64,000 nucleotides of DNA from Lysobacter enzymogenes (GCF_023617245.1 NZ_CP067396.1:4402001-4466000); one strand, 5' to 3'; shown: positions 52,135-61,616, numbered from the stretch's first letter. A program made the numbers and translations. Notes: a model not told the origin generated them from the letters alone.

Positions 52135-53397
52135 ATGCACGCCCCCTCCCCGTCCTCCGCCGCCGTGCCCGCCGCGGGCGGCCGCGCGCGCCTGCCGGTG
52201 GCGCTGTACGCGCTGACCGTCGGCGCGTTCGGCATCGGCACCACCGAGTTCGTGATCATGGGCCTGCTGCTGCAGGTCGCCGCCGACTTGCACGTCGGGC
52301 TGGCCGCGGCCGGGCTGCTGATCTCCGGCTACGCGCTGGGCGTGTTCGTCGGCGCGCCGGTGCTGACCGTCGCCACCGGGCGCATGCCGCGCAAGGCGGT
52401 GCTGGTGGCGCTGATGCTGATCTTCACCGTCGGCAACATCGTCTGCGCGATCGCGCCGAACTACACGGTGCTGATGATCGCGCGGGTGATCACCTCGCTC
52501 GCCCACGGCACCTTCTTCGGCGTCGGCGCGGTGGTCGCCACCGGGCTGGTGCCGCAGGACCGCAAGGCCTCGGCGATCTCGATCATGTTCACCGGCCTGA
52601 CCGTGGCGACCCTGCTCGGCGTGCCCGCCGGCGCGTGGCTGGGCCTGCACTTCGGCTGGCGCTCGACGTTCTGGGCGGTGGCCGCGATCGGCGTGATCGC
52701 GACCGCGGTGATCGCCGCGCTGGTGCCGCGCGACCGCGGCAAGCCCGAGCCAGTGGCGCTGCGCCGCGAACTGCGCGCGGTGCTGCATCCGCAGGTGCTG
52801 CTGGGCCTGGCGATGACGGTGCTGGGTTTCGCCGGCGTGTTCACCGTCTACACCTTCATCCAGCCGATCCTGACCCGCCTCAGCGGATTCGGCGAGGCCG
52901 CGGTGTCGCCGATCCTGCTGGTGTTCGGCGGCGGCATGATCCTCGGCAACCTGGTCGGCGGACGCTTCGCCGACCAGCGCCTGACACCGGCGCTGATCGG
53001 CACCCTGGCCGCGCTGGCGGCGGTGCTGGGGGTCATGACCTTCGCGTTGCGCGAGCCGATCGCCGCGGTCGCGTTCGTCGGCCTGCTCGGCGTGGCCGCG
53101 TTCGCGACGGTACCGCCGCTGCAGCTGTGGGTGCTGCAGAAGACCGATGCGGCCGGACAGAACCTGGCGTCGAGCCTCAACATCGGCGCGTTCAACCTCG
53201 GCAATGCGCTGGGCGCCTGGCTCGGCGGCGCGGTGATCGAACGCGGCCCGGGGCTCGGCGCGGTGACCTGGGTCGCGGCGCTGGTGACGGTGTCGGGACT
53301 GATGCTGGCGCTGCTGGCGGCGCGCCTGGATGCGAAGGGCCGCGCCCGCGCGCAGCGCGGCGGCGAGCCAGGCGTCCCGGCCGCGTGCGCAGGCTGA
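52135..53397 (+). CDS. MFS transporter, AraJ/YdhP-like
   Basis: 420 aa (an ATG at 52126 would add three residues). Twelve membrane segments; the first (VALYALTVGAFGIGTTEFVI) carries the TEFVIMGL motif of the DHA1-type drug or arabinose efflux permeases, and the loop between segments 2 and 3 is GRMPRKAVLVALM. It may export a toxic compound or sugar. Divergent from a LysR gene that probably regulates it. An Arg-rich tail follows the last segment. Confidence 0.9.
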   Translation: MHAPSPSSAAVPAAGGRARLPVALYALTVGAFGIGTTEFVIMGLLLQVAADLHVGLAAAGLLISGYALGVFVGAPVLTVATGRMPRKAVLVALMLIFTVGNIVCAIAPNYTVLMIARVITSLAHGTFFGVGAVVATGLVPQDRKASAISIMFTGLTVATLLGVPAGAWLGLHFGWRSTFWAVAAIGVIATAVIAALVPRDRGKPEPVALRRELRAVLHPQVLLGLAMTVLGFAGVFTVYTFIQPILTRLSGFGEAAVSPILLVFGGGMILGNLVGGRFADQRLTPALIGTLAALAAVLGVMTFALREPIAAVAFVGLLGVAAFATVPPLQLWVLQKTDAAGQNLASSLNIGAFNLGNALGAWLGGAVIERGPGLGAVTWVAALVTVSGLMLALLAARLDAKGRARAQRGGEPGVPAACAG

Positions 53398-53612
53398 GCG
53401 AGGCGCATGGGCCGCGGGACCGCGCCGCGACCCGCCGATTCGCGCGCGACGCTCCCCGCCCCATCGTCGCGAATGCCCGAACTCCAAGCGTCATCGCGAC
53501 ACGGCGGCGAACCTCCGCCCGCGCCGAAGCCGCGTCGACCAAGCAAAACCGCCTTCCAGCAAGACCCCCACTTTTCCGCGTCGAATCCAGACGCCTTCCC
53601 GGCCTGCCGATC

Positions 53613-54857
53613 ATGAATCCCCTGCCCCGCTCTTTCGCCGCCGCCGCTCTCGCCCTGTCCCTGCTCGCCCCCGCGCACGCCGCCGAGCCCGCGCACTGGA
53701 TCGGCACCTGGACCGCCAGCCCGCAAGCGACCTGGGCCGCCGGGTTCGTCCTGCCCAACAACGCCCCCGATCGGCTGCGCGACCAGACCGTGCGCCAGGT
53801 CGCGCGCATCAGCGTCGGCGGCGCGCGCGTGCGCATCGCCCTGTCCAACGCTTATGGGCGCGAGCCGGTCGTCATCGGTGCGGCGCGCGTCGCGCGCAGC
53901 CTCGGCGGTTCGCGTATCGATGCCGGCAGCGATCGCGCGCTGACCTTCGGCGGCCGCGGCGAGGTCACCCTGCTGCCCGGCGCGCCGGTACTCAGCGACC
54001 CGGTCGAACTCAGCGCGCCGGCGTTGGCCGAACTCGCGGTCAGCCTGTACCTGCCGCAAGACACCGCGCTGCGCAGCTTCCACTGGGAAGGCGGGCAGGA
54101 CGCCTACCTCGCGCGCGGCGACCGCAGCGCGCAGGCCGCGCTCGACGGCGCCGACACGGTGTCCAGCCGCCCGTACCTGAGCGGCATCTACGTCGAGTCC
54201 GCGCGACCGCTGCGCACCGTGGTCGCGTTCGGCGATTCGATCACCGACGGCGCCGCCTCCAGCATCAACCGCAACCACCGCTGGCCGGACTTCCTCGCCC
54301 AGCGCCTGGCCTCGCGCGACATCGCCGTGCTCAACGCCGGTATCTCCGGCGCGCAGGTGTTGAACGACGGCATGGGCGTCAACGCGCTCGCGCGGTTCGA
54401 ACGCGACGTGCTGGCCCAGCGCCCGGACAGCGTGGTGCTGCTGATGGGCATCAACGACATCGGCTGGCCCGGCAGCAGCTTCGAGCCCGCGCGCGAAGCG
54501 ATGAGCGCGCAGCGCCTGATCGGCGGCTACCGCCAGCTGATCGCGCGCGCGCGCCAGGCCGGCGTTCGCATTATCGGCGCCACCTTGACCCCGTTCGAGC
54601 ACGCGTTGCCGGACGCGCCAGTGAAGCATTACTTCAATCCGCACAAGGAACGCGTGCGCCAGCAAGTCAACGCCTGGATCCGCGACAGCGGCGAATTCGA
54701 CGCCGTCGCCGATTTCGACGCCCTGCTGCGCGATCCCGCGCACCCCGCGCGCATGCAGGCCGCTTTCGATTCCGGCGACCGCCTGCATCCGGGCGATGCC
54801 GGCTATCGCGCCATGGCCGATTCGCTCGACGAGGCGATTCTGTTCGGCGCGCATTGA
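53613..54857 (+). CDS. Secreted SGNH/GDSL hydrolase
   Basis: 414 aa. Signal peptide (RSFAAAALALSLLAPAHA, cleavage about residue 23), an N-terminal beta-rich domain (WIGTWTASPQ, ARVRIALSNAYGREPV), then the SGNH core: nucleophile Ser 209 in AFGDSITDG, Gly in LNAGISG, Asn in MGINDIG, and Asp/His in DRLHPGDAGY (His 392). Family members are esterases or deacetylases of polysaccharide or lipid; the substrate is not predictable. The ATG at 53613 starts the signal peptide. No clear Shine-Dalgarno. Confidence 0.9.
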   Translation: MNPLPRSFAAAALALSLLAPAHAAEPAHWIGTWTASPQATWAAGFVLPNNAPDRLRDQTVRQVARISVGGARVRIALSNAYGREPVVIGAARVARSLGGSRIDAGSDRALTFGGRGEVTLLPGAPVLSDPVELSAPALAELAVSLYLPQDTALRSFHWEGGQDAYLARGDRSAQAALDGADTVSSRPYLSGIYVESARPLRTVVAFGDSITDGAASSINRNHRWPDFLAQRLASRDIAVLNAGISGAQVLNDGMGVNALARFERDVLAQRPDSVVLLMGINDIGWPGSSFEPAREAMSAQRLIGGYRQLIARARQAGVRIIGATLTPFEHALPDAPVKHYFNPHKERVRQQVNAWIRDSGEFDAVADFDALLRDPAHPARMQAAFDSGDRLHPGDAGYRAMADSLDEAILFGAH

Positions 54858-55065
54858 ACGAAGCAGCCAGGCAGGGCATGACACACATCCGCGGCAGCGT
54901 GCAGACATCAGAGCGGCCCCACCGCCCGTTTGCCGTTCCCGCCCACGCATCCCCGCAACCGTGGCCGCGCGCTTCGCAACACCGTAAGCCACGATCCCGC
55001 ACAATCCGGCTTCGCCGTCCGCGATCCCGGTCCCCACAGCAATCCCACGTTTCCCGGAGTCCGTA

Positions 55066-56082
55066 ATGAAAGCCGTAGCCCTCACCCGTTACCTGCCCAT
55101 CGACGATCCGCAATCGCTGACCGACGTCGAGCTGCCCGCGCCCGTCGCCAGCGGCCACGACCTGCTGGTGCGGGTCGAGGCGGTCTCGGTCAATCCGGTC
55201 GACACCAAGGTGCGCTCGCCCAAGCCGCAGGTGGAAGCGCAGCCGCGCGTGCTCGGCTACGACGCGGCCGGCACGGTCGAAGCCGTCGGCGAGCGGGTCT
55301 CCCGCTTCAAGGTCGGCGACAAGGTCTACTACTCCGGCGACATCACCCGCCCCGGCAGCAACAGCGAGCTGCAATTGGTGGACGAGCGCATCGTCGGCTC
55401 GGCGCCCGCCTCGCTCGACGCGGCGCAGGCGGCGGCGCTGCCGCTGACCGCGATCACCGCCTGGGAACTGCTGTTCCAGCGCATGCCCTTCGACAGCGAG
55501 AACGGCGGCCGCGGCAAGACCCTGCTGGTCATCGCCGGCGCCGGCGGCGTCGGCTCGATCGCGATCCAGATCGCCAAGCGCGCCGGCTTCGAAGTGATCG
55601 CCACCGCCTCGCGCCCGCAGACCGTCGAGTGGTGCCGCAAGATGGGCGCCGACCACGTGATCGACCATCGCCAGCCGCTGGCGCCGCAGCTCAAGGCGCT
55701 CGGCATCGAACAGGTCGACGCCGCGCTCAACCTCGCCGACACCGACCGCTATTGGGACGAGCTCGGCGAACTGCTGGCGCCGCAGGGCCATGTCGGCCTG
55801 ATCGTGGAGCCGGCCGGCGCGCTCAAGATCGGCGATCCGTACAAGCTCAAGTGCATCGGCATCCACTGGGAAATGATGTTCGCGCGTGCGCGCTTCGGCA
55901 CCGCCGACATGATCGAGCAAGGCCGCATCCTCGACCGGGTCGCGCAGTTGATCGACGCGGGCGAACTGCAGGGCACGCACAGCGAAACCCTCGGCCGCAT
56001 CGACGCGGCGACGCTGCGCGAAGCGCACCGCCGGCTGGAATCGGGCGCGACTATCGGCAAGCTGGTGCTCGCCGGCTGGTAA
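55066..56082 (+). CDS. Zinc-type alcohol dehydrogenase / quinone oxidoreductase family
   Basis: 338 aa. Medium-chain dehydrogenase fold with NADPH motif VIAGAGGVGSIAIQIAKRAG (about residue 155) and the N-terminal GroES-like domain (VSVNPVDTKVR, VLGYDAAGTVEAVG). It lacks the clustered Cys that bind structural zinc, so it resembles the zinc-independent quinone-oxidoreductase-like subfamily rather than true ADH. GGAG 6 nt before the ATG. Substrate unknown; single gene with a good terminator. Confidence 0.9.
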   Translation: MKAVALTRYLPIDDPQSLTDVELPAPVASGHDLLVRVEAVSVNPVDTKVRSPKPQVEAQPRVLGYDAAGTVEAVGERVSRFKVGDKVYYSGDITRPGSNSELQLVDERIVGSAPASLDAAQAAALPLTAITAWELLFQRMPFDSENGGRGKTLLVIAGAGGVGSIAIQIAKRAGFEVIATASRPQTVEWCRKMGADHVIDHRQPLAPQLKALGIEQVDAALNLADTDRYWDELGELLAPQGHVGLIVEPAGALKIGDPYKLKCIGIHWEMMFARARFGTADMIEQGRILDRVAQLIDAGELQGTHSETLGRIDAATLREAHRRLESGATIGKLVLAGW

Positions 56083-56119
56083 GCGGCCCGCGCGCCGGGG
56101 TCCAACGCCGCGACAACGA

Positions 56120-56155
56120 AAGGGGCGCCGCATCGCTGCGGCGCCCCTTGTTTTT
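56120..56155 (+). terminator. Rho-independent terminator between convergent genes
   Basis: A 12-bp stem AAGGGGCGCCGC / GCGGCGCCCCTT followed by GTTTTT. It lies 37 nt after the dehydrogenase stop and 20 nt from the stop of the convergent S9 peptidase gene. Confidence 0.88.
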
Positions 56156-56175
56156 CGCTGCCTGCGACGCGCGGC

Positions 56176-58227
56176 TTACAGCCCCGAACCGCCGCAGCCC
56201 TTGCTCAGGTAAGTCTCGATCAATTGCAGCTGGTCGCCCATGATCTTGCGCGTCCACGCCGGGCCGTGGGCGTAGTCGGCGATCGGGTGGTATTCCACCG
56301 GCTGGCCGGACGCCTTGGACTTGTCGGCGAACCATTCCGACTGTTCGATCGGCACGGTCTGGTCGCGATCGCCATGATAGATCATCAGCGGGATCTTGAT
56401 CTTGTCGGCCTGGTCGAGCGGGCTAAGGCCGGCCACGGTCGGCGCCTGCGCCTCGCGGAAGAACGGGTTGGTGTAGAAGCGCGCCCAGATCCGGCGGATG
56501 TCGGACACGCCGGCGCCGGCGATCGCGCACTTGTACAAACCGTTCGGCCGCACCGCGGCGGCGAACGCCGCATAGCCGCCGTAAGAGAAGCCGAACATCG
56601 CGACCCGGCCCGGCTGGGCGATCTTCTGCTCGACCAGCCACTTCACCCCGTCGTCCTTGTCGTCCTGCATCTTCTGGCCCCACTCGGCGTCGCCGGCCAT
56701 CCACAGCTTGCGGCCCCAGCCTTGCGAACCGCGGTACTGCGGCTGCAACACGGCCATGCAGCGCGACACCATCAGCGGCACCCACATCGAGCCGTCGAAG
56801 CCCATGCCGTCGCGCGCCCACGGACCGCCGTGCGGATGGATCACCGACGGCCACGGGCCGGCGCCGCACAGTTCCTTGTTCGGCGTGGTCAGGAAGCCCG
56901 GGATGGTCTGTCCGTCGCGGGCCTTGTAGTAGACCAGCTTGACCTCGCCCAACGCGGCCGGATCGATCTGCGGATAGGCCTTGCCCAGCGCCGCCAGCTT
57001 GCCGCCGCGCAGCAGGTAGAACTCAGGCGGACGCGCGCGCCCTTCGACCGCGACCACGGCCGTGGACAGGTCGGCGGAGTAGTCGACCAGGCTGTAGCCG
57101 GCCGCGGCATCGTAGCCGGTGGTCGCGCCCTGGCCGGTGGCCGGATCGACGAACTCGGTCGGCACCGGCTTGAGCTGCAACGCCGCGCGCAGCGCCTGAT
57201 CCAGCGCCTTGAGCTTGGGATGCACCCACTGCACGTCGTTCTCGCGCGGCCCTTCGTAGCGCAGGCCGAGGATCTCGCCCTGGCCGACCCCTTCCAGGCC
57301 CTTGGTGCGGTTGACGATCACCGAGGACGCGTCGAAAAACCGATGCTCGAACAGGTTCTCCTTGCGCGCCTTGGCGGCGATGTCGTACTCGTAGATCACC
57401 GACTTGTCGCGGCCGATGTTGCTGCGCACGAAGGCGATGTTGGGATCGTCGGCGAAACCGACCACCTGCACCTCGTCGCGCTCCTTCACGTACGAGCGGA
57501 AGTGCTCGGTCCACTGCCCGCTCTTGGGATCGCGGAACTGGGCGGCGACGAAGGCGCCCTTGCCATCGGTGTCGTTGCTCAGGCGCGCGGCCAGGTTGCC
57601 CTGCGAATCGGTCAGATAGCCGCCGATGCGCTCGTTGCTGCGCTGGATGCGCTCGGCCTTCCAGGTGCGCAGATCGACCTTGTACACGTCGCCGGCGCTG
57701 GAGCCGACCGTGCTCATCGCCAGCACGTGATCGGGATCGTTGGGCAGGGTATCGAGGATCGCCGGCACCGCCAGCGCCTGCCGCACCTGCTCGTCGCGGC
57801 TTTCCGCGCGCTCCTGCGGCATCGGCTCGTGCCAATCCTTGCCCTGCAGGTCGGTGATCATCAGCTTGTTGGCGAAGGTCTTGTACAGCCGATCCGCGCG
57901 CAGGTCGTACGGCTGCCACAGCGACACCGCGAGCAAGTCGTTCTTGATGAAGCTGACCGCGTTGAACTTCATCTTGGCCGAACCGATCACGGTCGGCGCC
58001 TTGTCCAGCGCGTCGGTGTCCCACACCAGGATCACCCGCTCCTCGCCACGCGCCTGCAGCGCGGCCATGCGCTTGCCGTCGGGCGAGAGGGTGAAGCTCG
58101 ACATCAGCGGGAACGCGGCGAGTTGCTCGACGGTCGGTACCGCCGGTTTGGCCTGGGCGGCCGGGATCGCCGCCGCGGCGAGCGCGAGGCCGAGCGCGAG
58201 GCGCTTGAACATATGCATTTTGTCCAT
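56176..58227 (-). CDS. Secreted S9 family peptidase (prolyl-oligopeptidase type)
   Basis: 683 aa. Signal peptide (to about residue 27, AAQA), beta-propeller domain (about 40-420), then an alpha/beta hydrolase with catalytic Ser 548 in MFGFSYGGYAAF, Asp in YHGDRDQTVP and His in DYAHGPAW. It is more like an acylaminoacyl/oligopeptidase-type S9C than DPP4. The ATG at 58227 has GGGGAG 5 nt upstream. The TonB receptor gene ends 70 nt upstream on the same strand, but an intrinsic terminator (58251-58284) lies between. Only 23 nt remain from terminator to ATG, so it is probably read through. Confidence 0.9.
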   Translation of the reverse strand: MDKMHMFKRLALGLALAAAAIPAAQAKPAVPTVEQLAAFPLMSSFTLSPDGKRMAALQARGEERVILVWDTDALDKAPTVIGSAKMKFNAVSFIKNDLLAVSLWQPYDLRADRLYKTFANKLMITDLQGKDWHEPMPQERAESRDEQVRQALAVPAILDTLPNDPDHVLAMSTVGSSAGDVYKVDLRTWKAERIQRSNERIGGYLTDSQGNLAARLSNDTDGKGAFVAAQFRDPKSGQWTEHFRSYVKERDEVQVVGFADDPNIAFVRSNIGRDKSVIYEYDIAAKARKENLFEHRFFDASSVIVNRTKGLEGVGQGEILGLRYEGPRENDVQWVHPKLKALDQALRAALQLKPVPTEFVDPATGQGATTGYDAAAGYSLVDYSADLSTAVVAVEGRARPPEFYLLRGGKLAALGKAYPQIDPAALGEVKLVYYKARDGQTIPGFLTTPNKELCGAGPWPSVIHPHGGPWARDGMGFDGSMWVPLMVSRCMAVLQPQYRGSQGWGRKLWMAGDAEWGQKMQDDKDDGVKWLVEQKIAQPGRVAMFGFSYGGYAAFAAAVRPNGLYKCAIAGAGVSDIRRIWARFYTNPFFREAQAPTVAGLSPLDQADKIKIPLMIYHGDRDQTVPIEQSEWFADKSKASGQPVEYHPIADYAHGPAWTRKIMGDQLQLIETYLSKGCGGSGL

Positions 58228-58250
58228 GAGGACTCCCCTATCTTCCGGGC

Positions 58251-58284
58251 AAAAAAAAACCGCCGCCCGGGTTAGGGGCGGCGG
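58251..58284 (-). terminator. Intrinsic terminator between TonB receptor and S9 peptidase genes
   Basis: An 8-bp stem CCGCCGCC / GGCGGCGG followed on the minus strand by nine T. It lies 14 nt after the receptor stop and leaves 23 nt before the peptidase ATG, so there is no room for an independent promoter between them. Confidence 0.88.
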
Positions 58285-58297
58285 CCGTTGTTACCTA

Positions 58298-61200
58298 TCA
58301 GAACTTCGCCTGCACGTTCAGGAAGAACGCGCGACCGACGTAGTCGTAACCGCTGTACAGCGGGGCGTTGCCCACGCGGTTGTAAGCGCCCGACTGCGAG
58401 ATCTTCTTCGGCTCGGCGTCGAACAGATTGCGCACGCCGCCGGTGAAGGTCCACTTGTCCAGCTTGAACTGGGCGGAGATGTGCGAGAGGTAGTAATCCT
58501 CCGTGTGCATCTTGAACGGCGCGGTGTTGCGGTCGAGGCCGTAGTAGCCGTAGCTCTGCATGGCATCGACCCATTCCAGGCCGTAGCGGAACTTCCAGTT
58601 CTTCCAGTCGTAGGTGGTGTCGAGCGTGGCGGTCATCGACGGCGAACCGATGTTGCCGTTGTAATCGTCCAGCTCGTCCTCGGCGAACAGCTTGTTGGAC
58701 TGCTCCAGGAAGTGGGTCGCCTGCAGGGTGGTGCGCAGGGTGCCCGGGCCGACGTCGCGAACGTAGCGGACGGTGAAGTCCAGGCCGCGCACGCGGTCGG
58801 TGGCCAGGTTGACGTAGCTGTCCTGCACGGTCAGGGCGTTGCTGCCCGGAGCGCGCGCCGCGACCAGACGGCAGAAGCCGCCACCGGCGCGGAAGTCCGG
58901 ATCGTTGTAGCAGCGGTCCAGGATCTCGGCGCCGCCGGCGCGAGCGACGCCGTTCTCGACTTCGATCTTGTAGTAGTCCACCGCGAACGACAGGTCGCCC
59001 CAGCTCTTCGGCATTTCCGGCTGCAGGATGATGCCGCCGGTGAAGTTCTTGGAGGTTTCCGCCTTCAGGCCCTGCGCCGCGCCGCCGTTGTTGATGACGG
59101 TGACGCCGCTGGTGGCGTTGAAGCTGCCCGGCAGGCCTTCCGACGCGCAGTTGGCGGCCAGCGAGATCGACGCTTCCGGATCCACGCCGTAGTTGTTGCA
59201 CGGGTCGACGGAGTTGGACAGGAAGCCGGTGGTGGCGCCCAGGAACTGCTCGAACAGCGCCGGAGCGCGGTACGAGGTGCCGTACGACGCGCGCACGGTC
59301 AGCCAGCTGAGCGGAGTCCACAGACCGCCGATCTTGTAGGTGTTGTCGCTGCCGTAGGACTTGTAGTCGGTGTAGCGGGCCGACAGGTTGAAGGTCAGTT
59401 CCTCGGCGCCCTTCAGGCCCGACAGCACCGGCACTTCGATTTCGCCGTAGATTTCCTTGACCGAGTCCTTACCGCGGGTCGGATCGCCCGAGGTCAGGTT
59501 GTACAGGTTGCGGGCGACGCCGTCGGCCGACGGGGTGTCGTCGATCTTGGCGCGGCGGTACTCGATACCGAACGCGCCGCGCACATCGCCGTACGGCAGC
59601 GCGAACAGCGGGCCGTCGATGGAGAAGTTGACGGTGCTTTCTTCGTACAGGGTGTTGCCGGTGACCGGACGGTAGACGTAGTTCTTCCAGTCCTGCGGCA
59701 GCTTGCCGCCGATGACCTGCGTGGTCAGGAACGGCGCGGCCACGCAGCCGCCCGACGGATCGCGGCAGACGACGCCGCCCGGGCCCGCGACCACGTCGAG
59801 GCTGCGCGCCAGGCGATCGGTCAGGAAGCTATCGAAGGTGTAGTCGGCGTCGGAACGCGACTTGCTGACCATGAAGTCGTAGCGCCAGTCGGTCCACACG
59901 AAGTCGCCGCGCAGGCCGCCGGTGGCCTTCCAGAAATCGACCGTCTGCGAGCTGTGGTTGTTGCCGAAGCCGATGAAGGCGCGCACCGCGACCGGGCGGC
60001 CGCTGCTGATTTCGGTCGGCTGGGCCTGGAACAGGGCGTTCTGCAACTGCGACGGCAACAGGATGCTGCCGCGCGCGTAGTCCAGGGTCAGCTGGCTGTA
60101 GCCGGTCTGGCTGGATTCGCGACGGTTGCCGAGCAGCTCGAAGTACACCTCGGCGTTGCCCAGCGCCTGCAGGTCGTAGGCGCCCTGGACGAAGCCGGTC
60201 TTGACTTCCACCGGCGAGATCAGCGAGCGGTTGAGCATGCGCGGATCGAAGGTGTCGCGCACGTTGGTGTTGGTCGCGCCGCCGGCCACGCCCTCGAAGC
60301 CCACCAGGCCGGTGTTCACCGACGAGTTCGGGCGCCAGCGGTTGAAGATGCTGCCGACCGAGCCGGCCGCGCCGACGCCGGGGCGCAGTTCGGTACCGAT
60401 GGAGTTGATCGCCGAACCGTTGGAGCCGGTGCCGGTGATCGGGTAGCACTTCGGAAGGCCGGTCAACGGGTCCTTGAAGTCCGCGCTGCCCCACTCGCCC
60501 ACGCCGGTCACGTTGCCCGAGCCGTCGCGGGTGACGGTGCGGCGGTAGTCGGTGTTGCAACGGGTCCAGTCGCGGTCGCCGAGGGTCAGCTCGTTGCGGT
60601 CGTAGGCTTCGAACGAGCCGGAGATGCTGAAGCGGTCGCCGGTCTTGCCCCAGGACAGCGAGTAGCGGGTTTCGTCGCCGCCGCCGTCTTCGGTCACGTT
60701 GTACTGGGCTTCGACGGCCAACTCGTTGATGTTCTTGCGGGTGACGATGTTGATCACGCCCGCGATCGCGTCGGAGCCGTAGATCGACGAAGCGCCGTCC
60801 TTCAGCACTTCGATGTGATCGATCATCGAGGTCGGCAGCACGTTCAAGTCGGCCGAACCGACCGAACCGCGCGAACCCGCCGGCGCCACGCGGCGGCCGT
60901 TGAGCAGGATCAGGGTGCGGGTCGGGTCCATGCCGCGCAGGCCGATGGTGTTGGCGCCGGGACCGCCGTTGGTCACGAAGCCGCCGTAGGCGTTGTTGAT
61001 CTGGCCCTGGCCGCCGGTGACGGACGTGCTCTGCAGCGCGCCGGTCGTCGAGTTGAAGCCCGCCAGCGTGGTCTCTTCGCGGGTGATCACCTGCAGCGGC
61101 GAGACCGAGGTGAAGGTGTCGCGGCCGATGCGCGAGCCGGTGACCGTGACGGTCTCCAGGCTGGTCGCGTTGTTCGAGGCCGGCGTTTCGGCGGACGGCT

Positions 61201-61324
61201 TGGCGTCCTTGTCGGTGGCCACGTCCTGAGCGAGGGCGAGACCGGCATTCGGAAGGATCAACGCTGCGAGCAGCGCGCAGCTGAGACGGTGCCGTCGCGG
61301 AGCGACGGGATTGCGTGAAGCCAT
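58298..61324 (-). CDS. TonB-dependent receptor, peptide-uptake type
   Basis: 1008 aa. Long N-terminus with signal peptide (to about residue 33, ALA), TonB box region (LETVTVTGSRI), plug (ADLNVLPTSMIDHIEVLKDG, YGSDAIAGVINIVT) and a large barrel ending FFLNVQAKF. The 1000-residue size and repeated glycine/asparagine loops match the large receptors often paired with peptidases in Xanthomonadaceae. GGGGGAAGC lies upstream of the ATG. The S9 peptidase downstream and an 18-bp palindrome upstream suggest a regulated peptide-use locus. Substrate not proven. Confidence 0.9.
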   Translation of the reverse strand: MASRNPVAPRRHRLSCALLAALILPNAGLALAQDVATDKDAKPSAETPASNNATSLETVTVTGSRIGRDTFTSVSPLQVITREETTLAGFNSTTGALQSTSVTGGQGQINNAYGGFVTNGGPGANTIGLRGMDPTRTLILLNGRRVAPAGSRGSVGSADLNVLPTSMIDHIEVLKDGASSIYGSDAIAGVINIVTRKNINELAVEAQYNVTEDGGGDETRYSLSWGKTGDRFSISGSFEAYDRNELTLGDRDWTRCNTDYRRTVTRDGSGNVTGVGEWGSADFKDPLTGLPKCYPITGTGSNGSAINSIGTELRPGVGAAGSVGSIFNRWRPNSSVNTGLVGFEGVAGGATNTNVRDTFDPRMLNRSLISPVEVKTGFVQGAYDLQALGNAEVYFELLGNRRESSQTGYSQLTLDYARGSILLPSQLQNALFQAQPTEISSGRPVAVRAFIGFGNNHSSQTVDFWKATGGLRGDFVWTDWRYDFMVSKSRSDADYTFDSFLTDRLARSLDVVAGPGGVVCRDPSGGCVAAPFLTTQVIGGKLPQDWKNYVYRPVTGNTLYEESTVNFSIDGPLFALPYGDVRGAFGIEYRRAKIDDTPSADGVARNLYNLTSGDPTRGKDSVKEIYGEIEVPVLSGLKGAEELTFNLSARYTDYKSYGSDNTYKIGGLWTPLSWLTVRASYGTSYRAPALFEQFLGATTGFLSNSVDPCNNYGVDPEASISLAANCASEGLPGSFNATSGVTVINNGGAAQGLKAETSKNFTGGIILQPEMPKSWGDLSFAVDYYKIEVENGVARAGGAEILDRCYNDPDFRAGGGFCRLVAARAPGSNALTVQDSYVNLATDRVRGLDFTVRYVRDVGPGTLRTTLQATHFLEQSNKLFAEDELDDYNGNIGSPSMTATLDTTYDWKNWKFRYGLEWVDAMQSYGYYGLDRNTAPFKMHTEDYYLSHISAQFKLDKWTFTGGVRNLFDAEPKKISQSGAYNRVGNAPLYSGYDYVGRAFFLNVQAKF

Positions 61325-61408
61325 TAGAGCTTCCCCCTGATCGGTGGTTTTTTTCTATGTATTGCCGGCCGGTGTCGTCGTTCCCCGCGACAGCGGCGGC
61401 CCCCAAAC

Positions 61409-61426
61409 TTGAACGTTAACGTTCAA
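61409..61426. promoter_or_regulatory. 18-bp perfect palindrome upstream of TonB receptor
   Basis: TTGAACGTTAACGTTCAA reads the same on both strands. It is 85 bp upstream of the receptor ATG and just downstream of a -35/-10 pair, where a bound repressor would block transcription. The cognate regulator is not in this window. Confidence 0.65.
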
Positions 61427-61435
61427 TTAACCTCA

Positions 61436-61464
61436 ACCTAACTGATACGGCGATCACTCGTCAA
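61436..61464 (-). promoter_or_regulatory. Candidate promoter of the TonB receptor gene
   Basis: On the minus strand, TTGACG (61459-61464) and TTAGGT (61436-61441) are 17 bp apart. The -35 is close to consensus and the -10 is weak. The 18-bp palindrome lies 9 bp further downstream. The rest of the 61325-61712 gap is AT-rich here and holds the EF-G terminator. Confidence 0.4.
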
Positions 61465-61616
61465 CCATAAAGAAGGTTAAAAGTCTTGTCTTTTTTCGCT
61501 TGGATTTCACACGCGCACCGTCTTTGTGCAATGCACAAAACCGGTGTTTATCTGGCAACTGAACGCACCAGTTAGGTTCAAAACGCAGCCGGGCGGGTCC
61601 GCCCTACCCCGACGGC

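Noticed and set aside
57740..61318. 1192-aa plus-strand open frame opposite the TonB receptor
   Set aside because: Antisense shadow; the receptor has signal peptide, plug and barrel on the minus strand.
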